Source: Chromera velia (Eukaryota; Sar; Chromeraceae). Taken from it: a stretch of DNA of 24,315 bases. Both the position numbers and the translations under genes were made by a program. A model generated the notes under the pieces. That model was not told where the DNA came from. It saw only the letters and a list, made by a program, of their open reading frames with translations, and made no database searches. How positions within the stretch are numbered: position 1 is the stretch's first letter; the number at the start of each line of letters is the position of its first letter. Of the stretch, positions 1 through 9,312 are shown piece after piece. The stretch lies in the NCBI GenBank assembly GCA_018398765.1, contig JAHBMJ010001945.1, forward strand, positions 1 through 24,315, read 5' to 3'.

Positions 1-75
1 GAGAGGGAGAGGGAGAGGGAGAGGGAGAGGGAGGGAGAGAGAGAGGGAGCGAGAGAGAGAGAGAGGGAAAGAGAC
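1..75. repeat. GA-rich microsatellite (GAGAGG/GA)n
   Basis: Purine-only tract made of GAGAGG hexamers that passes into GA dinucleotides, running from the left edge of the window. It lies downstream of the ankyrin gene's stop codon and may continue outside the window. Confidence 0.9.
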
Positions 76-141
76 TCTTCTCAATGAACGTTTCCGCTCC
101 AGCTGCCAGAAAGGATAACTTGCACAAAAACAAACGTCCAT

Positions 142-185
142 TGAGAGCTTTGAAACGCATGCCCAATGAGTGAGAGCTTTAAAAC
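142..185. repeat. Short direct repeat downstream of the ankyrin gene
   Basis: TGAGAGCTTTGAAAC at 142-156 recurs as TGAGAGCTTTAAAAC at 171-185 (14 of 15 identical), 29 bases apart. It lies 17 bases beyond the stop codon of the minus-strand gene, so it would fall in the 3' UTR. No function is evident. Confidence 0.6.
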
Positions 186-201
186 AAATTCACCCGTCAA
201 T

Positions 202-2148
202 TCAGCTGACCTCTGTCACTCCAGCCGAAGCCAGAAGGGGCAGGTTGATACCCAAAGGGCAGGGCCCCTCTGCCGGAAAGAGACCCCTCAACGCTCTTTG
301 CAGTCCCTCCATGTAGATCTTCTTCGACTCGCTGTCGCCATCACGAGAGACTTCAATAGCCGTGAAGCTGACAGCAGTAACTCTTCGCAGTTTCGCGAAA
401 GCGCACAGCAACCGCTTAAGGCTGATAGCGAGGTGTGAAGACTCGTCTAGGGAGGGAAAAGGATGGTACGGCAACATTCCTGCTCCGTCAAACGCGGACC
501 CCTCGAGGCCGAGCACTTGAGGTTGCAGTCTGCCTGCTAGCGTCGGGTCAGCAGCGACATACTCGACGAGTGCAGCCAGTTGGAGAGCTGCTTGGGGGTT
601 CATCTCCTTTCGGGTCTCTCGGGAAGAAGCCCAGGAGCCGTCTGTCAACACTCGGAGCTTCTGGACGGATCGGTGGAGGAAGTTTTTGTACATAGCCTTC
701 ACATCATCCGCATCGGCTCCGTTTGTGAATTTTTTCGTGTCAATGGTTTCGTCAAATGCTAGCGGGCTGGCGGGGATACAGAGTGAAGACTGATTCTTCT
801 TTTTCGGGCTTTCTCCATCGGTGTCGTCGCTCAGAACCTGAGCGAGTGGCTTTAAGGCGGTGACTGCTGACTCGAACCAGCACCACCCTCTCTCGATGTA
901 TGGAGTGGCGTTTGGCGCGCTTTCAGATACCTTCATTGAGCGGATGACGTGTGTATGTGGGCTGCTGTAGATGATATCTATTTTGTGCAGACCTTTTTCT
1001 AACACCGTGTGTGGGGCATCTGTGTGTTTTCCGCCCGGGGCGCGTTGAAAGAGGGAGAGGTAGTCCCAAAAGACAAATACCGTCACAGAAGAGCCTTCCT
1101 GAGCCCACCAGTGCTTGTCTAGTTGCTCGAGGACACTTCGGAGCCGGAAGCCGTCAGGGTCGGAGTGCTCTTTCGACAGCCAAGGGTAACTGACAGCCAC
1201 GAGTTTGAAAGGCGCTCCAACAGGGTGTCGGAGGTCGGCTGCTAGTGTGCGAGCGGAGAAGGGCTGGCAATCTACTCCAAGATATTTCGCTGCTTCTGCT
1301 ACCTTCTGACGAGACGGCAACTTCGCATCTCGCTCCAGTAGAGATCTGAGGAAGTCCAAAGGCCAGAATGCGACGGCCTCGCTGTCAATCAAGGAACTCA
1401 GATCATTCCACTCTGACACCATTTCTGCCGACCATGGATCGTCCATCCGCTCTCCGCTCTTCAGTCTCTCAACCACCTGCATCTTTCCCGCGTCCTTGGC
1501 AACTGCGAGTGCTGTGTTTCCGTTGGTGTCTTTTAAAGAGAGGTCAGCCCCTCGTCTGAGCAGGAGCTCTACGAGACGAATGTGCCCCCTTGCCGCAGCG
1601 TGAATGAGGGGTGTCTGGCCCTGTGAGTCAGGAACATTCACAACGTTTTGGGATGCACTGCCTGGCCGTGCGAGGAGACACTCAACCATCTCTACATCTT
1701 CGTTCTTCACTGCAAGCATTAGGGCGGAATTTCCTTGTTGGTCCTCTATGCTCATGTTGCTCTTCGCATCGAGCAGCAGCCGCACGATATCCATGTGGCC
1801 GTTGAGAGAGGCCCACATCAGGGCTGTCTTTCCGTCGCTGTTCTGCATGTCCACGTTGGCCTTCCCGTCGACCAGCAGCCGCGCAGTGTCCTTGTGGCCG
1901 TGGAGAGAGGCCCACATCAGGGCTGTGTTTCCGTGCTTGTCCTGCATATCCACATAAGCCTTTCCGCAGTGGATCATTTTCTTAACCTTCTGGAGATCTC
2001 CCTCTTTGGAGGCCATGATGAGGGACTCTGGGTCTGTCTCCTCTTTCTCCTCTCCTTCTTCTTGCAGTAAGACCGGTCCCGGAGAAGAATTCTCCATTCT
2101 GCAGTCATGCATGCAGGCGCGATGAAGTGAATGAGCAACGAGGATCAT
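202..2148 (-). CDS. Ankyrin-repeat protein with C-terminal SYPWL/WDY/RGWCWFE domain
   Basis: A single uninterrupted frame of 648 residues with no splice signals needed. Residues about 40-230 carry six ankyrin repeats, which are protein-binding helix-turn-helix units. The clearest are 71-103 and 104-136, with GNTALMWASLHGH and GKTALMWASLNGH; their DNA is nearly identical, a sign of recent 99-bp duplication. Residues about 315-430 form a second conserved block with VAVSYPWL (317-324), VFWDYLSLFQ (359-368) and ERGWCWFES (419-427). I recall this kind of block, reminiscent of HET-like or TIR-like folds, from dinoflagellate, chromerid and oomycete proteins, but no biochemical function is assigned. 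No signal peptide or membrane span is seen. The start is taken as the first Met; Met18 (codon 2095-2097) is a good alternative because residues 1-17 overlap a TGCATGCA site. The gene shares orientation with the kinase gene but is 4 kb from it. I am sure of the ankyrin part; the role is unknown. Confidence 0.88.
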   Translation of the reverse strand: MILVAHSLHRACMHDCRMENSSPGPVLLQEEGEEKEETDPESLIMASKEGDLQKVKKMIHCGKAYVDMQDKHGNTALMWASLHGHKDTARLLVDGKANVDMQNSDGKTALMWASLNGHMDIVRLLLDAKSNMSIEDQQGNSALMLAVKNEDVEMVECLLARPGSASQNVVNVPDSQGQTPLIHAAARGHIRLVELLLRRGADLSLKDTNGNTALAVAKDAGKMQVVERLKSGERMDDPWSAEMVSEWNDLSSLIDSEAVAFWPLDFLRSLLERDAKLPSRQKVAEAAKYLGVDCQPFSARTLAADLRHPVGAPFKLVAVSYPWLSKEHSDPDGFRLRSVLEQLDKHWWAQEGSSVTVFVFWDYLSLFQRAPGGKHTDAPHTVLEKGLHKIDIIYSSPHTHVIRSMKVSESAPNATPYIERGWCWFESAVTALKPLAQVLSDDTDGESPKKKNQSSLCIPASPLAFDETIDTKKFTNGADADDVKAMYKNFLHRSVQKLRVLTDGSWASSRETRKEMNPQAALQLAALVEYVAADPTLAGRLQPQVLGLEGSAFDGAGMLPYHPFPSLDESSHLAISLKRLLCAFAKLRRVTAVSFTAIEVSRDGDSESKKIYMEGLQRALRGLFPAEGPCPLGINLPLLASAGVTEVS

Positions 2149-2448
2149 GCGTTGTGAGAGTAGGACTCTTTCGACATCCGTAATCTACATGCATACACCC
2201 CTCGACATGCATGCACTCTCTCATCCGTGTTTTTGTTTCAGTTCCAGAGGGAGCAAGGGAAGGTCAGTTCTCAAATGAATCCAACGCTGCATGCACAGAA
2301 TGGCTGCAGGCAAACAAAAGGCCATGCACAGACAATAAGGAAAACGGCAGATGCTCATACGCACAGCTTGGAGGAAGAGCAACTTCTGCGAAAATGGAGT
2401 CGGAGAGACAGACAGGGAGACATATCCACATCCATCATGCATGCATAC

Positions 2449-2846
2449 AGGCAGGCAGACAGGCAGACAGGCAGACAGACAGACAGACAGACAGACCGAC
2501 AGACCGACAGACCGACAGACCGACAGACCGACAGACCGACAGACCGACAGACCGACAGACCGACAGACAGACAGACAGACAGACCGACAGACCGACAGAC
2601 CGACAGACAGACCGAACAGACCGACAGACCGACAGACCGACAGACCGACAGACCGACAGACCGACAGACCGACAGACAGACCGACAGAACGACAGAACGA
2701 CAGAACGACAGACCGACAGACCGACAGAACGACAGACCGACAGACAGACAGAGACCGACAGACCGACAGACCGACAGACAGACAGACCGACAGAACGACA
2801 GACAGACAGACAGACAGAGACCGACAGACAGACAGACCGATAGAAC

Positions 2847-2877
<31 letters not shown>

Positions 2878-3018
2878 CGACAGACCGACAGACCGACAGA
2901 CCGACAGACCGACAGACCGACAGACCGACAGACCGACAGACCGATAGAACGACAGAACGACAGACAGACAGACAGACGGACAGACCGACAGACCGACAGA
3001 ATGACAGAACGACAGAAC

Positions 3019-3050
<32 letters not shown>

Positions 3051-3199
3051 GCTAGACAGACAGCTAGACAGACAGCTAGAGAGACAGACAGACAGACAGA
3101 CCGACAGAACGACAGAACGACAGAACGACAGACAGACCGACAGACAGACAGACCGACAGACCGACAGACTGACAGACAGACAGACAGACAGACAGACAT
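2449..3199. repeat. Tetra/octanucleotide array (CAGA)n / (CAGACCGA)n
   Basis: About 750 bases of CAGA units interleaved with the octamer CAGACCGA, and variants CAGAACGA, CAGAGA, CAGCTAGA. It opens with CAGG units (2449-2472). A four-base period has no stop in any of the plus frames and cycles through the same Thr-Asp-Arg-Gln peptide, and the minus frames give Cys-Leu-Ser-Val. The long open frames here are therefore repeat artefacts. Blocks of the octamer separated by pure CAGA runs suggest repeated expansion of a mixed unit. The right end abuts a pyrimidine-rich core (3197-3232) that recurs near 24100. Confidence 0.97.
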
Positions 3200-3232
3200 A
3201 CTATATGGTTTCTTTCCCTCCTTTCCTTCATG
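3197..3232. repeat. Pyrimidine-rich core flanking the CAGA array (copy 1)
   Basis: The sequence CTATATGGTTTCTTTCCC followed by TCCTTTCCTTCATG sits between the CAGA array and a short CAGACGGACAGGCAGA tail. Closely related copies occur at about 24096-24132 and 24147-24191, again next to CAGA units. Confidence 0.75.
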
Positions 3233-4440
3233 CAGACGGACAGGCAGACAGACAGGCGGGCAGGCCGAACAGGCCGCGAGGCAGATAGACACACGTGTAA
3301 GCCCGGCAGGATCGATGCATGGGACAATTGATGCATAATGATCGTCAGGTCAACCAATCGAAAGACATGTATGAGAGGAAGGGACGAGAATGGACTCCAT
3401 GGAGGCTGACTGACTTGTGATTCGGGTTCTTCCTTCTAAAGTCATGCAGCCTGTGCCGCCGTGTGGGGGCCCACACTTCCCCGAGGGTCTCTTGCATTTC
3501 CTCCTCCGGCTTTCTGCTCATTTCCTCCGGGGACCCCTTGGCGATTCCCCCCCTGTCCCTTTCCTCCCCTTTGGCGCATTTTTGGCTGCTGGAGATTCTG
3601 CAGAGACGCAGGAAAGCCGGCAGGCAATTAGGCATGCAGGCCGGCGAATGGCCATCAGCAGTATACGCATACATGGTTGAGGGACTGCACACAGAGAGAG
3701 AAAGAGGCGTGTCCACCCGTAGATAGACGCGTACTTCGCTGCACAGCTCCCCGGCCGCCCGTGACAACAACGCATGTGCTCAGAATGTTCGGAATCCGCA
3801 TGACTGCGTGTAATAATTATTGCGTGTAGAAAGCACCCGCAGCCTCGAGTTAACTGAGAGTGCACAGCAACTCGAATGATACTTTCACGGGGCATGGCTG
3901 CAAGAGCGGCTCTGAGTGGTCCGCATGCACATCACATAGACGTTATCTGCACGGACCGATTAATTGTATGTGTCTGACCTTTCTGCGGCGGTCTGGTGTT
4001 GCGAAGAAGAACTCCCGTCCCCTTCACAAGAGACCTGTCTTTTTTGTTCTTCTCGAGGACCGCTACCATCTCGGGAGTGTGTTCCTCCGTTTTTGAGGCA
4101 GAAAACGTTTCGCGCAAACTGGTGAAAAGGCGCAAAAAGAAGGCCTCTATCTTTAGAAACTGCATGTATTCATTGCGCATGGCCAGAAATTAAATTAATG
4201 CATGCATGGATGGAATCTGCGATGAAACGCGGCGTCGCGCGCGCGATCGATCTGCGTGATCTTGCATGCATGCCCCGGCATGCATACACCGGGCAATGCA
4301 TAGCATCTGACGCACGCAAGCGTTCGAACGACCCCGGAAAGCAATTAAGAAGAGTTAGTTTGTTAATCTGGCGCACACAATTTTTCAAAATAAGTAATCG
4401 AAGTCACACCTATTTTCGTCGCTCGTAGTCTTAGGATGGA
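3233..4440. other. Intergenic region without a supported gene
   Basis: The stretch begins with degenerate CAGG/CAGA units (to about 3290) and then has mixed composition near 50% GC. Open frames on both strands (for example 3345-3770 minus) are short, overlap each other, and show no recognisable motif. TGCATGCA occurs at 4199-4206 and 4263-4270. It separates the 5' end of the ankyrin gene from the first AT-rich transposon-like block. A promoter for the minus-strand ankyrin gene would be expected just right of 2148, inside or before the repeat array. Confidence 0.55.
3932..4180 (-). CDS. Possible small ORF, 82 residues, unrecognised
   Basis: A minus-strand frame whose composition is less skewed than its neighbours. 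It starts MRNEYMQFLKIEAFF, has an amphipathic stretch over residues 1-30, and is followed by a Lys/Glu/Thr-rich part. No family is recognised, no splice partners were found, and opposing frames (3860-4096 and 3996-4193 plus) are also open. It could be a terminal exon, a small gene or chance. Listed only as a candidate. Confidence 0.15.
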   Translation of the reverse strand: MRNEYMQFLKIEAFFLRLFTSLRETFSASKTEEHTPEMVAVLEKNKKDRSLVKGTGVLLRNTRPPQKGQTHTINRSVQITSM

Positions 4441-4480
4441 ACAAATCGACAAACTAGGTTAGATCCGCCTCTCATATATG

Positions 4481-4674
4481 GGGACGCGGCATGCATGAAA
4501 AAACCTTTAATCACAGTCTCCCCAATTTTTTTTCTTAGTTAAAAGTTAGGTATACATATCCTGTATGGAAAAATATGTTTAACTCCGACAGTTTGAGAGC
4601 TAAAAGTAATTTTTTTCTTTTTTCGACCACTTGAAATGATGATTGAGGGTTTTGTCATGCATGCCGCATCCTCA
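4481..4674. mobile_element. Fold-back (MITE-like) element with GCGGCATGCATGA arms
   Basis: The arm at about 4481-4512 (GGGACGCGGCATGCATGAAA...) pairs with the arm at about 4641-4674 in inverted orientation. They share the exact 13-mer GCGGCATGCATGA and a further 15 or so bases (AAACCTTTAATCA against AAACCCTCAATCA) with one gap. The 130 bases between are AT-rich and non-coding. The size (about 195 bp) and structure fit a non-autonomous DNA element. No target duplication was identified. Confidence 0.5.
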
Positions 4675-4914
4675 CTTAAAATATATACGATTTAAAAAAA
4701 AAAAAAATCAAATTAACTTTTTTTTCCTCTATGTGTAGCATTGTCTAACAATTTCCAGCGAACCGGGACCGGCACTTAGCTCACCAGCTTTAACCATCTC
4801 AATTCTACTCAATTGAATTCGTTTCAATTGAAATATACATATTCTATCTTGTATACCCAGATTTTGAATCGCTATCGATCTTACAGATTGCCACAGATTC
4901 CTACCCTAATTCTT

Positions 4915-5177
4915 ATGACCTCCCTGAACCTAACTACTACTTGAAAGTTCAAGCCGCATTTTTGGATAAGCTTAGAAGTCTGCGCCGCAAGCATAGATTA
5001 TTTATGGTCTCTTGAAAGCCAAAGCCGCATATCTGGACGGTGTCTTGACCGTTTTAGACCGTCTACGCCGCAGGCGTAGGCGGTCTCTTGAAAAACGATG
5101 CCGCAGGTGGAGATCATCTTGATTCAAAAGTCACAAGTTAGATTTTTTCAAGTGGCACTTAGGTTCAGGAAGGTTAT
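4915..5177. mobile_element. 263-bp TIR element with three internal ~72-nt repeats
   Basis: Terminal inverted repeats of 19 nt: 4915-4933 (ATGACCTCCCTGAACCTAA) and 5159-5177, its inverse with 2 mismatches. Inside are three tandem units starting with CTTGAAA at 4940, 5011 and 5087 (spacing 71 and 76), each followed within 20 bases by GCCGCA and, in the first two, a purine-rich TGGA. One unit includes an imperfect palindrome at about 5056-5086 (AGACCGTCTACGCC / GGCGTAGGCGGTCT). Non-coding. Fits a miniature inverted-repeat transposable element; no clear target duplication was found. Confidence 0.6.
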
Positions 5178-5323
5178 TCCTATGCTATGATCATTATTTT
5201 AATATCTTTATTTTTATATTATTTTAATACTTAATTGTGGTTAAGCTTAAGGTCTATCATTCATACCAATTCTAAACTTGGATCAAGAATCATCTAGATA
5301 ATAATCCATTGATATATATACTA

Positions 5324-5353
5324 TTACTACTACTACTACTACTACTACTACTA
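5324..5353. repeat. (TAC)n trinucleotide microsatellite
   Basis: About nine uninterrupted ACT/TAC units in the AT-rich block, preceded by TATATATA. Confidence 0.9.
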
Positions 5354-5421
5354 TGTGACTACTTCTCTAGTTGAGTAACTTGAGTAGAAGCTGCATGCAC
5401 GTCAGACATTTGGCATTGGGC

Positions 5422-5890
5422 CAGAGTTGTGAAAAGCCCCGGGTTCCATATGTTAAATACTGGAAATGCCGAGCCGTCTGGTATTTAAGCTAAATGCTGT
5501 TATATTCCAGTATTTTAGACCCCCTCCCGGCCCCTTCTGAGCAACTGGGGGGCAAGGGGCGGGCCGGGGGGTAAATGCATATGTGTAAGTTCTAAAGATG
5601 CTAAGGTTAGGCCATGGTTAGGCCAAAAAATATCGTGCATGGCCTGACCGCGTTCACTTTTTTTGAAGAAAAAAAAGTTGGCCATCAATTTTTGCCGAGA
5701 AATCCTCCAACAACATGACATTTCTTCATAAAGTTCTCCTTCCAACCAGTTTACTAGGATTTTTAAGGTTGTATATATTTCTTTTCAAACTTTAGGGACG
5801 GTCTAAACGGTATCTATAATGTAAAATTCCGGAAATGCCGGGCCCTCTGGCACTTAAACTAAATGCCGAAAATGCTGGAACACAACCCTG
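5422..5890. mobile_element. hAT-like non-autonomous element, 469 bp
   Basis: The left end CAGAGTTGTG (5422-5431) is the inverse of the right end CACAACCCTG (5881-5890), 9 of 10 matching. CAGRG is the usual start of hAT-family ends. The direct repeat ATTGGG lies one base outside the left end (5415-5420) and immediately outside the right end (5891-5896), a plausible decayed target duplication. Inside, a 55-60-nt module (around GGAAATGCCG...CTCTGG...ACTAAATGC) is present twice in the same orientation, at about 5453-5511 and 5820-5878. No transposase frame. Confidence 0.5.
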
Positions 5891-6459
5891 ATTGGGTGGG
5901 AGGCCAATCTTCCAGACATAAATCAAAATTTTTAATCAAAATCCGAATTTGAATCAATAACGGGAAGTCTTACTGTGGAAGTTGCAGCGGAACCAAACAA
6001 TTAATCTAGAATTAATCAATCAAGCAATGTATAAAAAAATCATTTAAAAATGAGTGAAAAAAAAAATCAAATTATTTTATAAATAATTAAAAAAAAATTT
6101 CATTATAATTGAAGTTGACAGTGAAATTTCTGACTATCAAAAAATCTAGTGACTCTTCGGAGCTAGTCAGTAGTCTAGTTATTGCATCATAATACGAAGG
6201 GCTCGGACTCGGACTTTGAGACTTAAGCTGGGTTCTAATTTAAAGGTGGGACTACAATTGATTTTAACTTGGCTGGCGGTCCAGCGCTGGGTGTCAAACA
6301 AAAAAGTCTATGCACCGTGTCACACGACCTGCTTGACCTTCACCCTGTCAGTGGCTTTCAGTCAATGAATCGCTGTTTGACCTTTACAGCCGTTTTGAGA
6401 TCTAGTTTGAGATTCAACTTTGAGAATCTTAACTCGCCCGGTAAATCACTCTCAAGCTC

Positions 6460-9281
6460 TCAATCATCCAACGCGTCATCGCTGTTTACACCAAGCTTTT
6501 GCAGCTCCGCTCGAAGGGCTTCCGGCCTGCACGGTTTGGGCAGCACGGCGTCCGCTCCTGCCTCCTTCAAGGCTGCCATTCCGGTACCCGCCACTTCCCC
6601 TGTGATGCCCAGCACTATCGGCTGCTTGATGCTCGGCTGAGAAAAAAACTCTCTCAGCCTTCTGACCGTCTCTGGGCCATCGATACCCGGCATGTCTTTG
6701 TCCATCAAAACAACGCGAATTCGGTCGGACGCCCCCCTGCAGGCAACCACCTGAAGGGCCCTCTCACCCGAGAGACACATCCAGGGGCGAAACCCCAAAC
6801 GTTCCATTGCACGGAATGCACCAAAAGCGCAGATCTGCAAAAAGAGAAATAAAATAAAAAGACAATGAGGTGATGATTGATCAGTCATTCTCTTCCCGTT
6901 GTATTTGGAGAGGAACACCGGAAGGCACTGAATGTGCAAGCAGGCACACTCAAAGAGAGATAAAGAGAGAGAGAGAGAGAGCGAGAGCGAAAGAGAAAGA
7001 AAGAGGAGACGAGACCTGTGTGTTCACGCAGAAGAATGAAGAGAAAGAGATTGGCCCCAACCAAATATGCCTGTTTCACCCAACCCCCCTCTGGTCCTTC
7101 TTCCCGTCCTTCCTTTCCTTCCCAGTCGTTCTTTCTTTCCTTCCTTCCTTTTGATCCACCCCCCTACCCACCCAAATATCGTCCACAACAAGACAGTCGA
7201 AGTCCTTCGCATACGCCTGCACCTGCTCTGCCATCATGGGCGGGATGTTGGAGGGAAGCCCTTCAAGCGTGGGGGGCATCGGCAGGTCGGCCTCAGTCTG
7301 GACCTCCGCCTCCTCCTCCTGTTGCTGCTGCTGCGGTTGCTTTTGCTGCAGCTGTGTCTCTGAGAAATCGGCTGAGGTTGCGATTACTCCAGGTTGACGG
7401 CTTCCATTTGCGTTGCCGTCTGTGGGAGGGGAGAAAACGGGAACTGCGAACGACGCCTGCTCACTCTGAGCCAGTGCCCCAATGCCAATGCCAGGCTGAA
7501 TTGATGTGTCACCTACCTTTGCCCTCTCCTCAGCCAGCAGACTTCGCCGTAAAAGGTCTCTGCTACTGCTGCTGCAATTCTTTTGTTGGTGCGAAGCGGA
7601 GCTATCACGTGCGGATTCGCCCGACGAATTCTCTCCCCCCCCTTTCGGACTTTTTTCAGTTGCACAAAGTACTTCACGGGCCGGATTTGAATTATGGGCT
7701 GCGATAGCTCGGAAAAAAAATTCCTTCTGGCCCTCAGTCAGTACTCTCTTGAATCGGGAGCTCATGGGACTAGCGATAGCGTCTGAGGGCTGTGGATCTC
7801 GAGGGACAACGGCTACTCCCCTCATCCCCCAACTGGCCCCGACAGGCGGCGCCTTTCTCTCTGCAAACGAGCGGCGGCTTTCCTGTGCAAGGAGAGCTTC
7901 CCCCAGACACAACGACACAGCAGACGGGTCCGCAGTCTGAGTGCATCCTGAGCCCCCCTGCCCCTGATTCTGGTTTCTTTCTTTTCCTCTTCCTGTCAAT
8001 GACCGCCGATCGAAAGCAGAAGAAGAGAACGGAAAGCTGCCCTCACGACTTCCCCTTCTCTGTCGCCGCTGCTCGAGGAGGGGAGATATCAGAGGTGCAA
8101 ACAGTGAAAAAGAGAAGGTTGACCCTGTGCCGTGACCTTCCGACTCTGCCCCGACCCTACCCCCCCAATGGGCCTCCACAAACATTTTGGAAATGCAGAG
8201 ACCCAAACCAGTCCCCCCACCCCTTTGGAGTTCCCCCGACCGGATCTGACTGTACGCAAGAAAAAGTTTCTCTCTGTCAGAAGCACTCAACCCTTCCCCC
8301 GAGTCCGTCACTGACAAAAGAATCTGAACCCACCCACTTACCTCATCAGAGGAGGGAAGGCCGGTGGACGTTCTGACCACATCACAGAGTCTCTCTTTTT
8401 TTTCTTTTTCGGACTGGCCTCTGCTTTCACTTTCTGACAGAATGCACTCTGGAGGCAAAGCGGTTTGGATGAGTCTGCTAATTTGGAAACGGAGAGTGAC
8501 CTTTCCTTTTGCCTTCGTGAACTTGCGCGCATTGCTCAGAAAATTTACTGCGACCTGCCGGAGGTGCAACCAGTCGGCTGCTACTGCCACTCTTTTTGAC
8601 ACAAACGATTCGTCAAGGTCGGGGGCGACTTCAATATTCACTCTGAAATCAATTTGGGACGCTTGCATGGAGAGCCTCTCGAGATCTGAGAGCTCTCTCA
8701 ACCATACGAGGGGATCACAAATAGAGACAATGTACTCGAACCCCCTTTTTTGGACTTTTTCGAGAGTCAACACATCGTCACACACCGATTTCATGGCCTC
8801 AAGGGAACCCCGAATCTTTTTCTGAAGAAACTCGATTTCCATCTTCTGCGCTGTCATGAACGATTCGCTTTCCTTCTGGTCAATGGAGCCGTTCGTCTTT
8901 TCTTTTTTTGGGTGCTTCTCTTCCTCTTTGCCCAGCACACCCCCACCCTCTCTTTTTGTTTTTATTTGAGACGAAAGAGAGAGAGAGAAAGCGCGGCGGC
9001 TGGTGAACTCCAGGTCGTCGAGCAGAAACATGGCACCGCTTATGGGGTTCCTCATTTCATGCATCATATACGACCTGCATGCACACGGATGGCCGGACGC
9101 AGATGGATACATACATACAGGCATAAGCAAGTAAGGAGGGGAGGAACGTTTTTCCTTCACTCTTACCCTTGTCTTCGTTTTCACTTATTCAAGCACATCT
9201 TGTTTCACTCCTGATTTCACAACAGCCCTGCTGCGATCATACCCATCTAACTTCTTAGACAGACCGACAGACGGGCACACA

Positions 9282-9312
<31 letters not shown>

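Larger units (their letters stand above)
4441..6260. other. AT-rich, gene-free block of transposon-like repeats
   Basis: Base composition drops sharply relative to the flanking genes. The block holds poly-A/T runs, a (TAC)n microsatellite and three inverted-repeat structures listed separately (4481-4674, 4915-5177, 5422-5890). No open frame has a recognisable domain. It ends about 200 bases before the stop codon of the histidine kinase gene. Confidence 0.75.

Noticed and set aside
2211-3292. Long open frames of 198-353 residues on plus and 285 residues on minus through the CAGA array
   Set aside because: A stop-free tetranucleotide repeat is open in every frame and yields the same Thr-Asp-Arg-Gln or Cys-Leu-Ser-Val cycle; there is no non-repeat protein content.
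7018-7707. Plus-strand frame of 229 residues antisense to the kinase linker
   Set aside because: The Pro-rich composition mirrors the Gln/Glu/Gly-rich linker on the other strand, and the kinase reading is supported by the flanking domains.
8323-8342. An 18-nt GTAAGT...TTCAG segment inside kinase exon 2 that could be a micro-intron
   Set aside because: Translating it gives GWVQILLSVTDSGEG, the expected beta strand leading into the G1 box, and 18-nt introns are not expected here. It is read as coding.
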